The notes below the pieces were generated by a model. That model made no database searches, had not been told where the DNA came from, and saw only the letters and a program-made list of their open reading frames with translations. The position numbers were made by a program, and so were the translations under genes. A stretch of 64,000 nt of DNA from assembly GCF_011383005.1 (NCBI RefSeq), contig NZ_CP049935.1:868001-932000 (forward strand). The letters are read 5' to 3'. The DNA comes from Phycicoccus sp. HDW14. GTDB lineage: Bacteria > Actinomycetota > Actinomycetes > Actinomycetales > Dermatophilaceae. Below are positions 25,072 through 34,161 of this stretch, one piece after another; position 1 is the stretch's first letter, and each line of letters begins with the position of its first letter.

Positions 25072-26516
25072 CCTCGCGCGCTACCAGCGGGGAGGACCTC
25101 GATCAGCGTGGGGTCGAAGATCCGCCGACCACGCCCGGCCGGCTGGATGGTCACCTCGAGCGTCGCAGCGAGCAGCGAGCGCCGCTGGCCGATGTCGAGC
25201 CGTTCCCATAGGGCGCGAGGGTCGCTCAGGTCCAACCCAGAGAGCACCGAGGGCCGGCGGAGCGTCCGCACCAGCCGCTCCTTCTCCTCGATCCTCGGTC
25301 GCAGCTTCGCCTCGACCTTGGCGAGCGTTGCCGGCGCAATCGACCCGTCGGCCGCCTGGTCGATGAACGACTCACGGCGAGCGCGTAGCGCCGCCAGCTC
25401 GTCGACGGCCGCGGTCAGCTCGGGTGACGGCCTGTCTGTGGCCGGCTCGTTGTCGAGGTGGGCGAGGACCTGCAGGAGCCGGTCGATAACCAGCTCGTCG
25501 ACCGGCTCCTGGACACGAGTCACGCCCATGCAGTACTTGCACAGGTAGGTGCTCGATCCGCGGTTGACGTGGTGGATCATCGGCCCGCCGCAGGCGCCGC
25601 ACCGGGCGATGCCGGACAGCAGCCACTTCACCGAGCGGTCGACCCGCGGCCGGCCGCGGCCCATCTGCTCGAGCGCCGCCTGCGCGCGCTCCCACGTCGC
25701 CTCGTCGACGAGGGCCGCCCACGACGCTTGTCCGACGACCTCGCCGCGGTGCACGCGTAGACCGACGTAGGCGGGGTTGCTCGCGATCCGCTTCACGGTG
25801 GTGGGCAGCCACGCCGCCTTGTCGTGCCGGGTGCGGGCCGGCCGGGGGAGAGGCACCCCGCGCAGCGTGAGGTCTTGGGCGATCCGGTAGAGGGTCTCGC
25901 CGTGGCCCACCCGCTCGATGATCTCGCGCGCGAGCGGGGCGGTGCCGGCGACCTCCTCGCCGTCGACGACGCGGGGGTCGTCGGGGACCTGGCGCAGCAG
26001 CGCGCCGGTCGTGGCGTCGTACTCGCGGCGGTAGCCGTACGGCAGCTTGCCGTGAGGATGGCCAGCAGCGGCTCGAGAGCGGACGTTGCGGCGCAGCCGA
26101 TCGCTGGTGCGCGCCGACTCGTCCTCGGCGAGCAGTGCGTCGAGGCCCGTGCGGAAGCGAGCGTCGCGCTTCGTCATGTCGTACAAGGTCCCGGTGTACC
26201 CCCACGCGACGCCGTGCTTAGAGCAGAGGTTCCTCAGGTCGGTGTAGTCCTCGAGGGTCCTCAGCGCGCGGGAGTGCTCCCACGTCAGCAGCACCTCGAT
26301 GCGACCCGAGGCCACAAGCGCGACCAGCTCGCCCCACCGTTGGCGAGCGCCGGTGCTGCGCGCGTACCTCGAGGCCGAGCCCGTCTCGTCGATCACCTCG
26401 ACGACGTCCCAACCCTCTCGCTCGGCCCACGCCGTGCACTCCTCGACCTGCTCGGCGACCGAGCGGCCCTGCTTCCTGGCGTCCCGGCTCACACGGGCAT
26501 AGATCGCGGCTCGCAT
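25068..26516 (-). CDS. Large serine recombinase (phage integrase)
   Basis: 482 aa. The start MRAAIYARVSRD puts the catalytic Ser at residue 10. The resolvase domain (1-150) has SVAEQVEECTAWAEREGWDV and LLTWEHSRALRTLEDYTDL. The recombinase domain (150-270) has GKLPYGYRREYD and LPTTVKRIASNPAYVGLRVH. The zinc ribbon CGACGGPM / YLCKYC follows, then a coiled coil (LTAAVDELAALRARRESFID). It integrates by attP x attB; excision needs a directionality factor not identified here. The start codon lies about 36 bp from the first comEC codon, so attP is directly upstream of the gene. Confidence 0.95.
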   Translation of the reverse strand: MRAAIYARVSRDARKQGRSVAEQVEECTAWAEREGWDVVEVIDETGSASRYARSTGARQRWGELVALVASGRIEVLLTWEHSRALRTLEDYTDLRNLCSKHGVAWGYTGTLYDMTKRDARFRTGLDALLAEDESARTSDRLRRNVRSRAAAGHPHGKLPYGYRREYDATTGALLRQVPDDPRVVDGEEVAGTAPLAREIIERVGHGETLYRIAQDLTLRGVPLPRPARTRHDKAAWLPTTVKRIASNPAYVGLRVHRGEVVGQASWAALVDEATWERAQAALEQMGRGRPRVDRSVKWLLSGIARCGACGGPMIHHVNRGSSTYLCKYCMGVTRVQEPVDELVIDRLLQVLAHLDNEPATDRPSPELTAAVDELAALRARRESFIDQAADGSIAPATLAKVEAKLRPRIEEKERLVRTLRRPSVLSGLDLSDPRALWERLDIGQRRSLLAATLEVTIQPAGRGRRIFDPTLIEVLPAGSARG

Positions 26517-26552
26517 GGGTGGTAACATAACACCCACAACTCAGCGTTTGAC
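26517..26552. other. Predicted attR junction in comEC
   Basis: Between the integrase start and the first codon matching comEC (Gly-Ser-Asn-Val-Ala at 26,553). It contains the inverted repeat GGGTG/CACCC (26,517-26,534), the dyad style of serine-integrase attP arms. Upstream of 26,553 the frame no longer gives the expected Val-Ser before Gly. The crossover dinucleotide therefore lies near 26,541-26,555, inferred without the attL sequence. Confidence 0.6.
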
Positions 26553-28147
26553 GGCAGCAACGTGGCTGTCGTCGTCGGGATGGTGCTCGGGTCGTGCGCC
26601 GTGGTCGGGGTGCCGAGGCGCGCGCGGCCGTGGCTCGCCGGGCTGGCGCTGGCCGGGTTCGTCGTGCTCGCGCGCCCTGAGCCCAGCGTCGTGCGGGCGG
26701 CGGCGATGGGGCCATCGGGCTGCTCGGGCTCAGCCGCTCGAAGCGGTCGGCCGGGCTGCCGGTGCTCGGCGGCGCGGTCGTGCTCGTGCTCGTCCTCGAC
26801 CCGTGGCTGGCCCGCTCCTACGGGTTCGTCCTGTCCACCCTCGCCACCCTCGGCCTGCTGCTCTTCACGCGACCGTGGGGCGAGGCCGTGGGCTCGCGGC
26901 TGCCCCGCCGGCTCGCGCCGCTCGGGCCGGCGCTCGCGGTGCCCGTCGCGGCGCAGGCCATGACGGCCCCGGTCATCGTGTTGCTGCAGGGCTCGGTGAG
27001 CGTCGTCGGGGTCGTCGCCAACCTCCTGGCCGCGCCGCTCGTGCCGGTGGCCACCGTCGCCGGGGTGTCGGCGTCCGTCGTGTCGCTGGTGTGGGCACGC
27101 GGCGCCGAGCTCGTCGCCTGGGTCGGCGTGGTGCCCACGGCCGGCATCGCCCGGGTCGCCCGCGTGTTCGCCGGGGTGCCGGGCGGCACCCTGCCCTGGC
27201 CCGACGGCCCGCCGGGTGCGCTGCTCCTCGCGGCGCTCGTCGCGCTCGTGCTGCTCACCGGCCGCGCGCTCGTCGCCCGGGTCGGCCGCCACCCGATCAT
27301 CGCGTTCGGGGTGGTCGCGCTCGCGGGCGCGCTGCTCGTCCCGACCCGGGTCGTCACCGGACCGCCGCCCGGCTGGCGGGTGGTCATGTGCGACGTCGGG
27401 CAGGGCGACGCCGTCGTGGTCCGCAGCGCCCCGGGTCACGCCGTCCTCGTCGACACCGGACCCGACCCACCCCTCGTCGACGGCTGCCTCGACCGGCTCG
27501 GGGTGCAGACCATCGACGCCGTCGTCCTCACCCACTTCCACGCCGACCACGTCGACGGGCTGGCCGGTGTGTTCGGGGGTCGCGAGGTGCGCCAGCTGCT
27601 CGTGTGCCCCGTGCGCGAGCCGGCCGACGCAGCTGCGGGCGTCGACCGGCTGGCCCGGGCGCACGGGGTCCCCGTCACCCCGCTGCACGCCGGCGACCGC
27701 ATCACGCTCGGCGAGCTCGACGCCGTCGTGTGGAGCCCCTGGCGGCGCATCGGTGAGGGCTCGGTGCCCAACAACGCGAGCGTCGTGCTCGCGGTGCGCA
27801 CGGGCGACGTCGACGCCCTGCTCCTCGGCGACGTCGAGCGCGAGGCGGCCCACGACCTGCTGCTCCGGCTCCGGCGCGACCCCGCGATGTCCGTCGCCGC
27901 GCACGGGTTCGAGCTCGTCAAGACCCCGCACCACGGCAGCGCCAACCTCGACGAGGAGCTCATGGCCGCGGTCCGCGCGCCGGTCGGCGTCATCAGCGTG
28001 GGCGCCGACAACGACTACGGCCACCCCACCGCGAAGCACCTGGCCCTGCTGCGGCGGCTCGGCTACGCGGTGTACCGCACCGACCAGCGCGGCGACGTCG
28101 CCCTCGTCGAGGACGGTGAGGGCGTGCGGGTCGTGACCTCCCGCTGA
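26553..28147 (+). pseudogene. comEC: comEC, 3' part, split by prophage (and one frame lesion)
   Basis: Encodes the C-terminal half of the ComEC/Rec2 channel for DNA uptake in competence: GSNVAVVVGMVLGSCAVVG begins inside the competence domain, followed by several hydrophobic helices (e.g. VLVLVLDPWLARSYGFVLS, MTAPVIVLLQGSVSVVGVV). The C-terminus is a metallo-beta-lactamase-type nuclease domain with DVGQGDAVVV, LTHFHADHVDGL and KTPHHGSAN. The reading frame changes at GGGG 26,708-26,711, where one more G restores ...RAAAMGAIGLLGLSR. The N-terminal half would lie beyond the prophage. The upstream fusion has no start, so DNA uptake is probably abolished while the prophage is present. Confidence 0.9.
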
Positions 28148-28163
28148 CGAGGGGTGGCGGGCG

Positions 28164-29117
28164 TCAGATGGAGAAGGTCGGCTCCGGCAGGCGCGTCGTC
28201 GGCGCGGTCGACTGCGACCGGGCGCTCTCGATGAGCGCGTCGAGGGTGGCCCGGACGGCCGGCACGCGGCCGAGGTCGGAGGTCGTCACGGCCGTGATGG
28301 TGCGGCGCGAGGCCGGCTCCATCGGCAGGGCCACGACGTCGCCGTGGTGCACCGTGCGGAGGATGAGGTCGGGGATGAGCGCCACGCCGAGGCCCTCGGC
28401 GACCAGGCCCATCACCGCGACGTAGTCCTCGGTCTCGTACGCGACGTCGGGGCGGAAGCCGGCGGCGTCGGCGAGCTGGACGAGGTGGCCGCGGCACCGG
28501 GGGCAGCCGGCGATCCACGGGTCGGCCGACAGGTCGCCGAGGTGCACGGTGGTCTGTTCGGCGACCGGGTGCGAGCGCGGCACGGCCAGGCGGACCTCGT
28601 CGTCGAGCAGCGGCGTGATCTCGAAGGCGTCGAGGTCCTCCTCGCCGCGGGCGACGTCGGTGCCCTCGTAGGCGAAGGCGACGGCGAGGTCGCACTCGCC
28701 GGCCTTGAGCGCGGCGAGGCTCTCCGGCGGCTCGGCCTCGGTGAAGCTGATGTTCACGTCGGGGAAGCGCTGCTTGACGAGCGAGAGGGCGCGGGGCACG
28801 AGCGTGGCCGAGGCCGACGGGAAGGCCATGAGCCGCACCCGGCCGCTGCGCAGCCCGGCGATGGCCGCGACCTCCTCCTCGGCGGCGTCGAGCGCGGCGA
28901 GCACCGGGCCGGCGTGCCGGGCGAGCACCAGGCCCGCCTCGGTGAGCCGCACGTTGCGCCCGATGCGCTCGACGAGCACCGTGCCGGTGCGCTGCTCGAG
29001 CCGGCGGACCATCTGCGAGATCGCGGGCTGGGTGTACCCGAGGGCCGCGGCGGCGGCGGTGAAGCTGCCCTCCTCGGCGATGGCGCGCATCACGCGCAGT
29101 CCGGCGGCGTCGATCAT
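28164..29117 (-). CDS. LysR-family transcriptional regulator
   Basis: 317 aa. The N-terminal winged HTH (LRVMRAIAEEGSFTAAAAAL, GYTQPAISQMVRRLEQRTGT) is followed by a periplasmic-binding-like effector domain (GRVRLMAFPSASATLVPRAL, ALKAGECDLAVAFAYEG). Convergent with comEC. The target genes are unknown; the divergent neighbour is the Sir2-GNAT pair, which it might control, as LysR regulators commonly act on divergent genes. Confidence 0.9.
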   Translation of the reverse strand: MIDAAGLRVMRAIAEEGSFTAAAAALGYTQPAISQMVRRLEQRTGTVLVERIGRNVRLTEAGLVLARHAGPVLAALDAAEEEVAAIAGLRSGRVRLMAFPSASATLVPRALSLVKQRFPDVNISFTEAEPPESLAALKAGECDLAVAFAYEGTDVARGEEDLDAFEITPLLDDEVRLAVPRSHPVAEQTTVHLGDLSADPWIAGCPRCRGHLVQLADAAGFRPDVAYETEDYVAVMGLVAEGLGVALIPDLILRTVHHGDVVALPMEPASRRTITAVTTSDLGRVPAVRATLDALIESARSQSTAPTTRLPEPTFSI

Positions 29118-29283
29118 GACCCCATCCTATAAGCCCGTGTTATCGACCCGGCCGACCTCGCAACACGGCGTCATCCGAGCCCTGCCCCGCCCCGAGTCGA
29201 GTGCGCAGACGGTCGCGCGGGCGACCACGAGCGCCCTCGCCTCCGGTGGGTCGGTGTCGGCCGGCCGGGCGATACTGGACGGC

Positions 29284-30246
29284 ATGCCGGACGTCCCCAC
29301 CCCGACCGCGGTCCCGTCCGCGCGCGACGAGGTCGGCGTCACCCCGCCCTGGGCCACCCGCACCCTGCCCGACGCGGCCCGCGACCCCGCGGCCGTCGAC
29401 CACCTCGCCGCCCTCCTGCGCGAGCACCCCGGCACCCTCGTCCTCACGGGCGCCGGGATGTCCACCGACTCGGGCATCCCCGACTACCGCGGCCGCGACG
29501 GCACCCGCCGGGTGATGCCGATGCAGCACGGCGAGTTCTGCGCCTCGACCGACAACCGGCAGAGGTACTGGGCCCGCTCGTTCGTCGGCTGGCAGCGCTT
29601 CAGCCGGGCCGAGCCCAACGCCGGCCACCGGGCGGTCGCCGCGCTCCAGCAGGTCGGCACCCTCGGCGCCGTCATCACCCAGAACGTCGACGGCCTGCAC
29701 CAGGCCGCCGGCAGCCCCGCGGTCACCGAGCTGCACGGGTCCCTCGCCGACGTCGTCTGCCTCACCTGCGGCGACCGCACCGACCGCGAGCTGCTCCAGG
29801 CCCGGATGGTCGAGGCCAACCCCGGCTTCGAGGAGCAGGTCCGGGGGGCGGCCCCCGACGGTTCGCAGGTCAGCAGCCAGATCCGCCCCGACGGTGACGT
29901 CGTGCTGCCCGATGCCGCCGTCGCCGGCTTCCGCCTCCCGCTCTGCCTCGTCTGCGGCGCCGACACCCTCAAGCCCGACGTCGTCTTCTTCGGCGGCTCC
30001 GTGCCGCGCGAACGGGTCGACGCCTGCTTCGCCCTCACCGACGCCGCGCCGGCCCTGCTGGTCCTCGGCTCGTCGCTCGCGGTGATGTCCGGGTTGCGCT
30101 TCGTCCGGCACGCGGCCCGGCGCGGCATCCCGGTCGTCGGCGTGACGCGTGGCCCGACCCGTGGCGACGAGCACATGACCCTGCGGGTCGACGCCCCGCT
30201 CGCCCCGACCCTCGAGCGGCTCCTGCGCGACGAGGACGCCGCGTGA
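29284..30246 (+). CDS. Sir2-family NAD-dependent protein deacetylase
   Basis: 320 aa. Sir2 hallmarks: VLTGAGMSTDSGIPDYRG (NAD binding), VITQNVDGLHQAAGS, ELHGSLADVVCLTCGDR, then CLVCGADTLKPDVVFFGG completing the zinc site of four Cys. ATG 29284 is preceded by a purine-rich stretch. It removes acyl groups from lysines. Its stop overlaps the start of the acetyltransferase gene as GTGA. Confidence 0.95.
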   Translation: MPDVPTPTAVPSARDEVGVTPPWATRTLPDAARDPAAVDHLAALLREHPGTLVLTGAGMSTDSGIPDYRGRDGTRRVMPMQHGEFCASTDNRQRYWARSFVGWQRFSRAEPNAGHRAVAALQQVGTLGAVITQNVDGLHQAAGSPAVTELHGSLADVVCLTCGDRTDRELLQARMVEANPGFEEQVRGAAPDGSQVSSQIRPDGDVVLPDAAVAGFRLPLCLVCGADTLKPDVVFFGGSVPRERVDACFALTDAAPALLVLGSSLAVMSGLRFVRHAARRGIPVVGVTRGPTRGDEHMTLRVDAPLAPTLERLLRDEDAA

Positions 30247-30770
30247 GCGACCCGACCGAGCTCGAGATCCGTTCCGCCACAGCGCAGGACCTCGCCGGGA
30301 TGGTGCGCATCTACAACCACGCCGTCGACCACGCGGTGTCGACCTTCGACGTCGAGCACCGACCGGACGACCACTACGCCGGGTACCTGGCCTCCGACCG
30401 GCCGGGCGACCACGTGCTCGTGGCCGTCGACCCGATGGGCACGGTGCACGGCTACGCGTTCAGCGGCACCTACCGCCCGCGCGCCGCGTACGACGGCACC
30501 CGCGAGCTGTCGGTCTACCTCGACGCGTCCGCGCGCGGGCAGGGCCTCGGCCGCCGGCTCTACGACGAGCTGCTGGCCCGCGTCGACGCCGACGGCATCC
30601 ACACCTGCATCGCGGTCATCGCCCAGCCGAACCCGGCGAGCGAGGCCCTGCACCGGGCCACCGGTTTCGAGCCCGTCGGCACGCTGCGCGAGGTCGGCCA
30701 CAAGTTCGGCGACTGGGTCGACACCGCGTTCTGGCAGAGGATGCGCCCGGACGCCCGGGCCGACGCCTGA
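30243..30770 (+). CDS. GNAT acetyltransferase (PAT/YncA-like)
   Basis: 175 aa. IRSATAQDLAGMVRIYNHAV, TRELSVYLDASARGQGLGRR (acetyl-CoA loop RGQGLG), ALHRATGFEPVGTLREVGHK: the pattern of phosphinothricin/methionine-sulfoximine N-acetyltransferases that detoxify glutamate analogues. GTG start overlaps the Sir2 stop by 4 bp; translation is probably coupled. Confidence 0.85.
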   Translation: MSDPTELEIRSATAQDLAGMVRIYNHAVDHAVSTFDVEHRPDDHYAGYLASDRPGDHVLVAVDPMGTVHGYAFSGTYRPRAAYDGTRELSVYLDASARGQGLGRRLYDELLARVDADGIHTCIAVIAQPNPASEALHRATGFEPVGTLREVGHKFGDWVDTAFWQRMRPDARADA

Positions 30771-30773
30771 CCC

Positions 30774-31973
30774 TCACTCCGGGCGCGGGTCGTGGATCGG
30801 CTCCTTCGGCAGCTTCTTGACCTTGCGCGAGCGCCGTCGGCGGTTGGGGATCATCGAGCGCATCTCCTCGAGCTTGCCGAAGCACAGGAGCCGGTCGCCG
30901 GACTCGAGCAGGTGGTGCCCGTTCGGGTTGGGGATGACCGCCGTCCCGCGGTGCAGCGTCAGCGCGGTGATGTCACGCTCGCGAAGACCGCTCTCCGCCA
31001 ACGACTTCCCGACGAGGTCGGACGCCTCGTGCACCGCGATCTCGGCCACGCCGTAGCCCGTCGACACCGTGAGCCGCTGGCGCACGTCGATCTCCGGGAA
31101 GGCCACCTGGTTGTCGATGTGGTCGATGATGGCGCCCGCGACGTCGAGCTTGGTCGCCGTCTCGATGCCCTCGAGCCCGGGGGAGGAGTTGACCTCCATC
31201 ACCTGCGGCCCGTCGAGCCCCTCGAGCATGTCGACGCCGGCGAACCGCAGCCCCATGATCTGCGCCGAGCGCACCGCCGCCCGCTCGAACGCGGGGTCGA
31301 GCTCGACCGGCTCGACCGACCCGCCGCGGTGCACGTTGGACCGGAACTCGTCGCCCTTGGCCACGCGGCGCATCGCGGCGACCACCCGGTCGCCCACGAC
31401 GAGCGCGCGGATGTCGCGGCCCTTGCTCTCCTTGACGAACCGCTGGATGAGCACGTTCTGCTTCGTCGACTGCAGCGTCTCGATGATCGCCTCGGCGACC
31501 TTGATCGTCGGCGCCAGGATGACCCCGATGCCCTGCGTCCCCTCGAGCAGCTTGATGACCACCGGGGCGCCGCCGACCCGCTCGATCGCCGGGATGACGT
31601 CGGCCCGGTCGCGCACGAACGTCGTCGGCGGCATCCCGATGTGGTGCCGCGACAGGATCTGGGTGGCCCGCAGCTTGTCCCGCGAGTTCGCGATGCCCCA
31701 CGAGGTGTTCGGCGTGTAGACGTCCATCTGCTCGAACTGACGCACGACGGCCGTGCCGAAGTAGGTGATGGAGTTGCCGATTCGCGGCAGGATGGCGTCG
31801 TACGTCGACAGCGGCTTGCCGCGGAACTGCAGGTCGGGCTCGTCGCCGGAGAGGTCGATGCCGAACCGGAGGGTGTTGAGGACCTTGACCTCGTGACCCC
31901 GGTCGAGGGCGGCGGTGCGCAGGCGCTGCGTACTGTACGAGCGAGGCGCGCGGGACAGGATCGCGAGCTTCAT
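30774..31973 (-). CDS. rimK: RimK-type ATP-grasp ligase with RCK (TrkA-C) domain
   Basis: 399 aa. ATP-grasp ligase: N-terminal MKLAILSRAPRSYSTQRL, PVVIKLLEGTQGIGVILA (ATP loop), VLIQRFVKESKGRDIRALVV, VNSSPGLEGIETAT (metal site). Residues about 300-370 are an RCK_C module (EIAVHEASDLVGKSLAESGL, RGTAVIPNPNGHHLLESGDR), which suggests regulation by a ligand or ion. RimK adds glutamates to ribosomal protein S6 in proteobacteria; the substrate here is unknown. Divergent from the RimB-like gene with only 26 bp between start codons. Confidence 0.9.
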   Translation of the reverse strand: MKLAILSRAPRSYSTQRLRTAALDRGHEVKVLNTLRFGIDLSGDEPDLQFRGKPLSTYDAILPRIGNSITYFGTAVVRQFEQMDVYTPNTSWGIANSRDKLRATQILSRHHIGMPPTTFVRDRADVIPAIERVGGAPVVIKLLEGTQGIGVILAPTIKVAEAIIETLQSTKQNVLIQRFVKESKGRDIRALVVGDRVVAAMRRVAKGDEFRSNVHRGGSVEPVELDPAFERAAVRSAQIMGLRFAGVDMLEGLDGPQVMEVNSSPGLEGIETATKLDVAGAIIDHIDNQVAFPEIDVRQRLTVSTGYGVAEIAVHEASDLVGKSLAESGLRERDITALTLHRGTAVIPNPNGHHLLESGDRLLCFGKLEEMRSMIPNRRRRSRKVKKLPKEPIHDPRPE

Positions 31974-31999
31974 GGTTTCCCGGTCGGAGAGGACGGACG

Positions 32000-32476
32000 G
32001 TGACGGACAGCCATTCCTACACCCTCGCAGGATGGCGGGAGTGGGTGAGCCTCCCGGGTGTCGGAGTTCCCTGGGTGAAGGCCAAGCTCGACACCGGGGC
32101 CCGCTCCTCGGCCATCCACGCCTTCGACCTCGAGGAGACGACGCGCGAGGGCGAGCGCTGGGTGCGCTTCAGCGTCCACCCGTGGCAGAAGTCCGACGAG
32201 GACGCCGTCGACGTCGAGTGCCCGGTGCTCGACACCCGCGAGGTGCGCTCGTCCTCGGGCCACTCCGAGGAGCGGCTCGTCGTCGCCCTCGACCTCACGC
32301 TCGTGGGGCGAACCCTCCCGGTCGAGGTGACGCTGGCCCGCCGCGACGAGATGGGCTTCCGGATGCTCGTCGGCCGGGAGGCGCTGCGCCAGGGCTACGC
32401 CGTCGACCCCGGCGCCTCCTACCTCGGGGGCCGTCCGCCGCTGCGGCTGCGTCGGCGCAACCGGGGCGCGGGCTGA
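32000..32476 (+). CDS. RimB-like retropepsin (putative ATP-dependent zinc protease)
   Basis: 158 aa. Family annotated as ATP-dependent zinc protease or RimB, a retropepsin-like single-domain aspartic protease: VPWVKAKLDTGARSSAIHAF (DTGA motif), VEVTLARRDEMGFRMLVGRE. GTG 32000 behind GGAGAGGA. In rim operons it trims polyglutamate or S6, opposing RimK. The divergent RimK start is only 26 bp away. Confidence 0.85.
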   Translation: MTDSHSYTLAGWREWVSLPGVGVPWVKAKLDTGARSSAIHAFDLEETTREGERWVRFSVHPWQKSDEDAVDVECPVLDTREVRSSSGHSEERLVVALDLTLVGRTLPVEVTLARRDEMGFRMLVGREALRQGYAVDPGASYLGGRPPLRLRRRNRGAG

Positions 32477-33438
32477 TGGCCCGGCTGCGGCCGTCCTTCG
32501 AGATCGGAGGGGTGCGGGTGCGGGCCGGTCGCTCCCAGTCGCTGGCCCTGCCGATCACCCGGCTCGTCACCGGCGCCGACGTCGACCTGCCGGTGCGCGT
32601 CGTCCACGGCCGCGAGGAGGGGCCGACCGTCTGGGTCGACGCCGCCATCCACGGCGACGAGGCGGTGGGCGTCGAGGTGATCCGCCAGGTGCTCGCCGGG
32701 CTCGACCCGAAGACGGTGCGCGGCACCGTGATCGCCGTGCCCATCGTCAACGTCCTCGGGTTCATGAACGGCGACCGCTACCTCCCGGACCGGCGCGACC
32801 TCAACCGGTCGTTCCCCGGTGCACCCCGCGGCTCGCTCGCCGGGCGCATCGCCCACCTGTTCATGACCGAGGTCGTCGACAAGTGCGAGGTGGGCATCGA
32901 CCTGCACACCGGCTCGGACCGCCGCAGCAACCTGCCGCAGGTGCGCGCCGACCTCGAGGACCCGCGCACCCGGTCGCTGGCCGAGGCGTTCGCCGCCCCG
33001 GTGATGCTCAACGCCAAGCTGCGCGACGGCTCCCTGCGGGGGGCGGCGCGCGAGCACGGTGCGGCGGTGCTGCTCTACGAGGCAGGGGAGGCCTGGCGGA
33101 TGGACCGCTGGGCCGTCGACGCCGGGGTGCTCGGGGTACGCCGGGTGCTCGCCGCCCTCGGGATGACCGACCCGGTGGCCGAGGACCCGCCCCCGCCGTC
33201 GGCCGTGTCGTTCCGCAGCGGATGGGTGCGCGCCCGCGGGACCGGGATGCTGCACCTCGAGGTGGCCCTGGGCCAGCGGGTGGCCGAGGGGGAGCGCCTT
33301 GGGGGTCTGTTCGACTCCTTCGGCAAGCGCGTGCGCCTCGTGCACGCCAACCGCGCGGGCGTGGTCATCGGACGCACCGAGGCGCCGGTCGTCACCTCGG
33401 GCGACGCCGTGGTGCACATCGCCGAGGTCGAGGACTGA
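32476..33438 (+). CDS. Succinylglutamate desuccinylase/aspartoacylase-family protein
   Basis: 320 aa. ATG overlaps the RimB stop (TGATG). Zinc carboxypeptidase-like fold: WVDAAIHGDEAVGVEVIRQ (His and Glu ligands), NRDLNRSFPG-like RRDLNRSFPGAPRG, IDLHTGSDRR (third ligand). The C-terminal beta domain is RARGTGMLHLEVALGQRVA. The co-translation with RimB and the divergent RimK suggests a joint role in adding, trimming or deacylating glutamate-type tags. That function is inferred. Confidence 0.85.
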   Translation: MARLRPSFEIGGVRVRAGRSQSLALPITRLVTGADVDLPVRVVHGREEGPTVWVDAAIHGDEAVGVEVIRQVLAGLDPKTVRGTVIAVPIVNVLGFMNGDRYLPDRRDLNRSFPGAPRGSLAGRIAHLFMTEVVDKCEVGIDLHTGSDRRSNLPQVRADLEDPRTRSLAEAFAAPVMLNAKLRDGSLRGAAREHGAAVLLYEAGEAWRMDRWAVDAGVLGVRRVLAALGMTDPVAEDPPPPSAVSFRSGWVRARGTGMLHLEVALGQRVAEGERLGGLFDSFGKRVRLVHANRAGVVIGRTEAPVVTSGDAVVHIAEVED

Positions 33439-33447
33439 GGGGGCTGC

Positions 33448-34161
33448 TCAGACCCGTCGCAGCACCGCCGTGACCTTGCCGAGGATCGTCGCGTGGTCGC
33501 CGTCGATCGGGTCGAAGGCCGGGTTGTGCGGCATCAGCCAGACGTGGCCGTCGCGCCGCTTGAACGTCTTGACGGTGGCCTCGTTGTCGAGCATCGCCGC
33601 GACGATGTCACCGTTCTCGGCGGTCGGCTGCTGGCGCACGACGACCCAGTCGCCGTCGCAGATCGCCGCGTCGACCATCGACTCACCGACGACCTTGAGG
33701 AGGAACAGCGACCCCTCGCCGACGATCTGCTTCGGCAGCGGGAAGACGTCCTCGACGACCTCCTCGGCGGTGATGGGCACCCCGGCGGCGATCTGGCCGA
33801 GGACCGGCACGTAGGACGCCTCGGGCCGGCTGTCGCCGATGCCGGTGACGTCGACGTCGTCCGGCTCGGTGCGGCGGTAGCCGGCGCCCTCGCGGTCGGG
33901 GGAGACGACCTCGATGGCCCGCGGGCGGTTGGGGTCGCGGCGCAGGTAGCCCTTGCGCTCGAGCGCGGAGAGCTGGTGGGCCACCGAGCTGGGGGAGGTG
34001 AGCCCCACGGCCTCGCCGATCTCGCGCATGCTCGGGGGGTAGCCGTGCCGGTCGACGGCGTTGCGGATGACCTCGAGGACCTTGCGCTGGCGGTGCGTCA
34101 GCTCGCCCCCGTCACCGCGGTCGGGCATCTCGTGGATGTCGGCGTTCCTCGGACGTGCCAT
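33448..34161 (-). CDS. lexA: LexA SOS repressor
   Basis: 237 aa. DNA-binding winged helix [40 protein letters not shown]. Self-cleavage site Ala-Gly in GQIAAGVPI; catalytic Ser in [16 protein letters not shown]; Lys in [11 protein letters not shown]. RecA-induced autocleavage derepresses SOS genes. ATG 34161 is preferred with AAGGGG upstream. Divergent from the LysM protein; an imperfect SOS box lies at 34,281-34,296. Confidence 0.97.
   Translation of the reverse strand: MARPRNADIHEMPDRGDGGELTHRQRKVLEVIRNAVDRHGYPPSMREIGEAVGLTSPSSVAHQLSALERKGYLRRDPNRPRAIEVVSPDREGAGYRRTEPDDVDVTGIGDSRPEASYVPVLGQIAAGVPITAEEVVEDVFPLPKQIVGEGSLFLLKVVGESMVDAAICDGDWVVVRQQPTAENGDIVAAMLDNEATVKTFKRRDGHVWLMPHNPAFDPIDGDHATILGKVTAVLRRV

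Larger units (their letters stand above)
1..26552. mobile_element. Prophage (integrase-proximal 26.5 kb) integrated in comEC
   Basis: Siphovirus-type prophage, right part only. From right to left come integrase, divergent repressors, small regulatory genes, ParB-like and HNH proteins, a methyltransferase, terminase, portal, protease, capsid, connectors and tail tube, the standard order of tailed-phage genomes. Almost all genes are on the minus strand and chained by ATGA or GTGA overlaps. The right boundary falls between the integrase start and the point where comEC coding resumes. The left boundary, attL, tail tip and lysis genes are not in the window. Whether the phage is inducible cannot be judged because several structural genes carry single-base lesions that look like sequencing errors. 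Confidence 0.95.

Noticed and set aside
1..26552. Complete prophage in the window
   Set aside because: Tail tip, tape measure, endolysin and attL are missing; the first gene runs off the left edge.
26440..26560. tRNA gene as attachment site
   Set aside because: No cloverleaf or CCA end; the sequence beyond the integrase codes for ComEC.
26553..28147. Genuine loss of comEC by frameshift before phage insertion
   Set aside because: The frame change is in a GGGG run and fits the sequence-wide pattern of missing bases, so it cannot be counted as independent decay.
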